This document shows, in pieces, positions 4,859 to 8,366 of a stretch of 8,366 nt of DNA. Where the stretch lies: positions 1-8,366 of the forward strand of contig JAASTB010000078.1 of assembly GCA_021767625.1 (NCBI GenBank), read 5' to 3'. The number at the start of each line of letters is the position of its first letter. Position 1 is the stretch's first letter. Position numbers and translations under genes: made by a program. The notes beneath the pieces are model-generated. The model was given only the letters and a program-made list of their open reading frames with translations. It did not search any database and had not been told where the DNA came from. The stretch is from Wenzhouxiangella sp. GTDB taxonomy: Bacteria > Pseudomonadota > Gammaproteobacteria > Xanthomonadales > Wenzhouxiangellaceae.

Positions 4859-6577
4859 ATGAACAAGTCGATTCTGAGTATTTTCGTTTGCCTCTTTCTG
4901 GCCGCCTGCGGCGGTGCCCAGGACGAGACCGCGACCGCGGATGCAGCAGCCGGCACCGACCGCGAAGTGGCCGTGGAGCAGCCCGCCGCCTCCGAGGATG
5001 CCGCGGATTCCGACAAAGCCGGGGACGTCGCCGAGCCGAGACCCGAGATCTATTCGGAGTTCAGCCTCGAGACCGACCTGAGTCATCTCAGCGACAAGCA
5101 GCGCGAGATGGTGGCGGTATTGATCGATGCGAGCCGCATCATGGACGACCTGTTCTGGCACCAGGCTTTCGGTGATCGCGACGCCCTGCTCGAGGAGATC
5201 GACGACGAGGCCACGCGCGAATTCGCCCGAATCAACTACGGTCCCTGGGACCGCCTGGCCGGCAATCGCCCCTTCGTGCCCGGCTACGGCCCGAAGCCGC
5301 CGGGCGCCAATTTCTATCCGGCGGACATGACCGACGCCGAGTTCGAGGCGCTCGAAGACCGCCGCAAGGACGATCTATACAGCCTGGTCCGCCGAAACGA
5401 GGCGGGCGAGCTGGTCGTCGAACCCTACAACGAGTTCTACGCGGAGCGTCTGGCCGACGCGGCGGAGATGCTCGAGCGGGCCGCCGAGCTGGCCGAGAAC
5501 GAGAGTTTCGCGCGCTACCTGCGGCTGAGGGCAGATGCGCTTCGCACCAACCGCTATCAGCCCTCCGACCTGGCGTGGATGGACGTATCGGACAACAAGG
5601 TCGACCTGATCTACGGTCCGATCGAAACCTACGAGGACCAGCGCTACGGCTACAAGGCGGCCTTCGAGGCCTATGTGCTGATCAAGGACCTGGAATGGAG
5701 CGAACGCCTGGCCCGCTTCGCCGAGTTCCTGCCCGAACTGCAGCGCAACCTGCCGGTGCCCGAGGCCTACAAGGCCGAGCAGCCCGGCAGCGAGGCCGAG
5801 CTCAACGCTTACGACGTGGTCTACTACGCCGGCGACTCGAATGCCGGCTCGAAGACCATCGCGGTCAACCTGCCCAACGACGAGGAAGTGCAGCTGGCCA
5901 AGGGCACGCGCCGCTCGCAGCTGAAGAACGCCATGCGCGCGAAGTACGACCGCATCCTGGTGCCGATTGCCGACGTGGTCATCGCCGAGGAGCAGCGCGA
6001 ACACATCAGCTTCGACGCCTTCTTCGGCAACACCATGTTCCACGAAGTGGCGCACGGCCTGGGCATCAAGAATCTGGTCGAGGGCGAAGGCACTGTGCGC
6101 TCGGCACTCAAGGAGCATGCCAGCCCGCACGAGGAAGGCAAGGCAGACGTTCTCGGGCTCTACATGGTGCGCGAGCTCCACGAAGCCGGCGAGATCGAGG
6201 GCGACATCATGGATTACTACGTCACCTTCCTGGCCGGCATCTTCCGTTCGGTTCGTTTCGGCGCCTCGAGCGCGCACGGGCGGGCCAACATGATGCGCTT
6301 CAACTACTTCGAGGATTTCGGCGCCTTCGAGCGCGACGAAAACGGCCACTACCGCGTCGTCCCCGAGCGATTCAGCGAAGCCATCGACGCCCTTTCGCGC
6401 GAAATCCTGGTGATGCAGGGCGACGGCGACTACGCAAAGGCCGGCCGCATGCTCGAGGAGCTGGGGGTCATCGGCGAAGCGCTGCAGTCCGACCTCGACC
6501 GGATCGACGATGCCGGCATTCCCGTCGATGTCGTGTTCAGGCAGGGCAAGGACGTTCTCGGCCTGGGAATGGAATGA
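4859..6577 (+). CDS. M49-like zinc metallopeptidase, predicted lipoprotein
   Basis: The 572-residue product starts with a lipoprotein signal peptide (MNKSILSIFVCLFLAAC): hydrophobic stretch at 5-16 and lipobox LAAC with Cys17 as the lipidation site. Residues about 18-55 are an acidic, Ala-rich linker, and the rest is a soluble domain. Signatures of the bacterial family related to M49 (dipeptidyl-peptidase III) are NYGPWDRL from 126, AGDSNAGSKTIAVNLPNDEE (NLPNDEE from 337), HEVAHGLG with H395, E396 and H399, and EEGKAD from 425. By analogy with DPP III, H395, H399 and E426 would bind zinc and E396 would be the catalytic base. Classical M49 enzymes have HExxxH (HELLGH); this one has the shorter HExxH. 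It likely cleaves peptides in the periplasm or at the outer membrane, but the substrate is unknown. There is no +2 Asp after the Cys (Gly18), so outer-membrane sorting is expected. It is a single gene, divergent from the M23 gene and followed by a GC hairpin. Confidence 0.8.
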   Translation: MNKSILSIFVCLFLAACGGAQDETATADAAAGTDREVAVEQPAASEDAADSDKAGDVAEPRPEIYSEFSLETDLSHLSDKQREMVAVLIDASRIMDDLFWHQAFGDRDALLEEIDDEATREFARINYGPWDRLAGNRPFVPGYGPKPPGANFYPADMTDAEFEALEDRRKDDLYSLVRRNEAGELVVEPYNEFYAERLADAAEMLERAAELAENESFARYLRLRADALRTNRYQPSDLAWMDVSDNKVDLIYGPIETYEDQRYGYKAAFEAYVLIKDLEWSERLARFAEFLPELQRNLPVPEAYKAEQPGSEAELNAYDVVYYAGDSNAGSKTIAVNLPNDEEVQLAKGTRRSQLKNAMRAKYDRILVPIADVVIAEEQREHISFDAFFGNTMFHEVAHGLGIKNLVEGEGTVRSALKEHASPHEEGKADVLGLYMVRELHEAGEIEGDIMDYYVTFLAGIFRSVRFGASSAHGRANMMRFNYFEDFGAFERDENGHYRVVPERFSEAIDALSREILVMQGDGDYAKAGRMLEELGVIGEALQSDLDRIDDAGIPVDVVFRQGKDVLGLGME

Positions 6578-6585
6578 TCCGGGTT

Positions 6586-6619
6586 CCCCCGCGCGGGCAC
6601 CGCGACGCCCGCGCGGGGG
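6586..6619 (+). terminator. Perfect 13-bp GC hairpin after the M49-like gene
   Basis: CCCCCGCGCGGGC (6586-6598) is the exact inverse complement of GCCCGCGCGGGGG (6607-6619), with an 8-nt loop, starting 9 nt after the stop codon. The stem is entirely G/C. No T-run follows, so it is an atypical terminator: it may stop transcription without a U-tract, or block exonucleases at a Rho-dependent 3' end. It ends only 5 nt before the htpG heat-shock -35 box, so it may insulate htpG from read-through. Confidence 0.6.
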
Positions 6620-6624
6620 CGGGA

Positions 6625-6653
6625 CTTGAAACCGGCTGCGTTTGCGCCCACTT
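6625..6653 (+). promoter_or_regulatory. Sigma-32 (RpoH) heat-shock promoter of htpG
   Basis: CTTGAAA (6625-6631) matches the sigma-32 -35 consensus perfectly. After 14 bp comes GCCCACTT (6646-6653), which agrees with the -10 consensus CCCCATNT at all but two specified positions. Transcription would start near 6660, about 28 nt before the htpG ATG. htpG is a well-established member of the sigma-32 regulon, so the position and sequence support each other. Confidence 0.8.
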
Positions 6654-6687
6654 CCGATTGCAGTCGAACAATCGTCCCTGATCTGCC

Positions 6688-8366
6688 ATGAGCCAAGCGA
6701 ACGCCCCGGAAACCCGCCGTTTCGACACGGAGGTTCATCAGCTGCTCAAGCTGATGATCAACGCGCTGTACTCGAACCGCGAGATCTTCCTTCGTGAATT
6801 GATTTCCAATGCTTCCGACGCCTGCGACAAGCTCCGTTTCGAGGCGCTGACCAACGAATCGCTCAAGGGTCTCGACCAGGACCTGGCCGTCGACGTGCGC
6901 TTCGACGCCGAAGCCGGCACCCTGACGGTTTCCGATCAAGGCATCGGCATGAACCGCGAGGAGGTCATCGACAACCTCGGCACCATCGCCCGGTCGGGCA
7001 CCAGGCAATTTCTCGAGTCCCTGTCGGGCGACAAGCAAAAGGATGCTGCGTTGATCGGCCAGTTCGGCGTGGGCTTTTACTCGGCTTTCATCGTCGCCTC
7101 GGAGGTCAGTGTGGAAACCCGCCGGGCCGACGAGCCGGCGGCCAACGCCGTGCGCTGGACCTCGGGCGGCGAGGGCGAGTACCAGCTCGAGCCGATCGAG
7201 CGCGAGGCGCAGGGCACCACGATCACCCTGACGATGCGCGACGAGCACAAGGACCTGCTCTCGGAGTGGCAGCTCAAGCGCATCATCCGGCACTACTCCA
7301 ATCACATCGCCTTCCCGATCCGCCTGAGCGAGGCGGGCGGGGAAGAAGAGCCCGAGACGGTAAACGATTCCAAAGCGCTGTGGGCACGAGCCAAGTCGGA
7401 GCTGTCCGATGCTGACTACCAGGAGTTCTACACCAGCCTGACCGGCGATGAGGAGAAGCCGCTGAGCTGGGCGCATCATCACGTCGAAGGCAGCCAGCGC
7501 TACAGCCTGTTGCTCTACCTGCCGTCCCAGGCGCCGTTCGACATGCTGATCAACCGCGACGAACGCGAGGGCGTCAAGCTCTACATCCAGCGCGTGTTCA
7601 TCATGGACGCCGCCGAGCAGGTCGTGCCGCGCTACCTGCGCTTCATGCGCGGGGTGATCGATTCGGCCGACCTGCCGCTCAACATCTCGCGCGAGATCCT
7701 GCAGGACGATCCCCTGCTCAAAAAGATCCGGGCCACCGTGATCAAGCGTTCCCTCGACCTGATCGAGAGACTGGCCGAAGAGGGCGGTGAAGCCTGGGAG
7801 AAATTCCACACCGCGTTCGGCAGCGTACTCAAGGAAGGCGTGATCGAGGACTTCGAGCAGCGCGAAAGAATCGCCTCGCTGCTGCGCTTCGCCTCGAGCA
7901 GGACCGACGACGAGAGCGTCGGGCTCGATGCCTACATCGACAACATGGCCGAAGATGGTAATGACAATCGGGACACCATCTGGTATCTGACCGCCGACAG
8001 CCTGAAGGTGGCGAAGAACTCCCCGCACCTGGAGGCATTCCGCAAGCGCGGCATCGAGGTGCTGCTGCTGACCGACCGGATCGACGAATGGCTGGTCGCC
8101 CACCTGCACGAGTACAAGGGCAAGCAGCTCAAGTCCGCGGCTAGCGGCAAGCTGGATCTCGACGCCGACCAGGAGGCCGAGCCTGACGAGTCGTCGAAGC
8201 AACTGGCCGGACGCATAAAACAGGTCCTGGGCGAGCAGGTCGGCAATGTCACCGCCGGCTCCCGCCTGACCGAATCTCCCGGCTGCATCGTCAGCGACGA
8301 CAATGCCATGAGCCTGCAGATGCAGAAGATGCTGCGCCAGGCCGGGCAGGACGTGCCGGATTCGAA
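6688..8366 (+). CDS. htpG: Chaperone HtpG (bacterial Hsp90), 3' end beyond the window
   Basis: HtpG is the cytosolic bacterial Hsp90, a dimeric ATP-dependent chaperone that remodels clients together with DnaK. The frame is open from the ATG at 6688 to the window edge, giving 559 residues. E. coli HtpG has 624, so about 65-70 residues of the C-terminal dimerisation domain are missing. The N-terminal GHKL ATPase domain (about 10-225) has ELISNASDACDKLR with catalytic Glu37 and Mg-binding Asn41, DQGIGM at 83-88 and GQFGVGFYS at 124-132. The middle domain includes LLYLPSQAPFD, LYIQRVFIMD and DLPLNISREILQDD. The C-terminal part includes YLTADS, SPHLEAFRKRGIEVLLL and DRIDEWL. No strong Shine-Dalgarno is seen; the start fits the family (RRFDTEVHQLLKLMINALYSN region). 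It is driven by the sigma-32-like promoter just upstream. Confidence 0.97.
   Translation, partial: MSQANAPETRRFDTEVHQLLKLMINALYSNREIFLRELISNASDACDKLRFEALTNESLKGLDQDLAVDVRFDAEAGTLTVSDQGIGMNREEVIDNLGTIARSGTRQFLESLSGDKQKDAALIGQFGVGFYSAFIVASEVSVETRRADEPAANAVRWTSGGEGEYQLEPIEREAQGTTITLTMRDEHKDLLSEWQLKRIIRHYSNHIAFPIRLSEAGGEEEPETVNDSKALWARAKSELSDADYQEFYTSLTGDEEKPLSWAHHHVEGSQRYSLLLYLPSQAPFDMLINRDEREGVKLYIQRVFIMDAAEQVVPRYLRFMRGVIDSADLPLNISREILQDDPLLKKIRATVIKRSLDLIERLAEEGGEAWEKFHTAFGSVLKEGVIEDFEQRERIASLLRFASSRTDDESVGLDAYIDNMAEDGNDNRDTIWYLTADSLKVAKNSPHLEAFRKRGIEVLLLTDRIDEWLVAHLHEYKGKQLKSAASGKLDLDADQEAEPDESSKQLAGRIKQVLGEQVGNVTAGSRLTESPGCIVSDDNAMSLQMQKMLRQAGQDVPDS

Noticed and set aside
5375..6349. 324-codon reverse frame opposite the M49-like gene
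   Set aside because: Same antisense artefact of GC-rich codon use; the forward frame carries the zinc motifs and signal peptide.
6430..8202. 590-codon open frame on the reverse strand, antisense to htpG
   Set aside because: It lies wholly opposite htpG and the end of the M49-like gene, both strongly conserved on the forward strand. Long stop-free antisense frames are expected in GC-rich genes, and its translation shows no recognisable domain.
1..8366. Mobile element, defence system, CRISPR array or biosynthetic cluster
   Set aside because: I saw no transposase, integrase, direct-repeat array, tRNA-flanked boundary or shift in base composition. The genes are housekeeping or cell-envelope functions in a coherent high-GC background.

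Overview
This GC-rich window looks like the chromosome of a gammaproteobacterium. The evidence is the gene order ffh - rpsP - rimM - trmD - rplS, proteins very close to their E. coli counterparts, and a sigma-32-type promoter in front of htpG. The high GC and the bactofilin/M23 pair would suit a Xanthomonadales/Chromatiales-like lineage, but this placement is inference. I see no mobile element, phage gene, CRISPR array, tRNA or rRNA. Coding regions fill nearly all of the window and no gene-free stretch exceeds about 200 bases.

Positions 1-3341, forward strand: translation and protein-targeting genes. The 3' part of ffh (the protein of the signal recognition particle) is followed by the classical trmD operon: rpsP (ribosomal protein S16), rimM (30S maturation factor), trmD (tRNA m1G37 methyltransferase) and rplS (ribosomal protein L19). 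rpsP-rimM and rimM-trmD are only 4 nt apart. An 89-nt gap with a candidate internal promoter and a short hairpin separates trmD from rplS. A strong terminator with a 12-bp stem closes the operon and can also stop the convergent transcript.

Positions 3393-4791, reverse strand: a two-gene cell-envelope unit. A membrane-anchored coiled-coil M23 (LytM) peptidoglycan endopeptidase is followed by a bactofilin. The bactofilin start lies 97 nt inside the end of the peptidase gene and has its own Shine-Dalgarno sequence there. Bactofilins polymerise and position such M23 enzymes, so the pair probably works in cell shape or local wall remodelling. It is read from a candidate promoter in the divergent intergenic region.

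Positions 4859-6619, forward strand: a single gene for a predicted lipoprotein, a zinc metallopeptidase related to the M49 (dipeptidyl-peptidase III) group. It carries HEVAH rather than the classical HELLGH motif. A perfect 13-bp GC hairpin follows its stop codon.

Positions 6625-8366, forward strand: htpG (the bacterial Hsp90 chaperone), truncated by the window end, behind a clear sigma-32-like heat-shock promoter.

Most of the window is conserved housekeeping DNA and I do not see a new multi-gene system. The parts most worth a second look are the overlapping M23/bactofilin pair, the atypical M49-like lipoprotein, and the small regulatory elements between genes.
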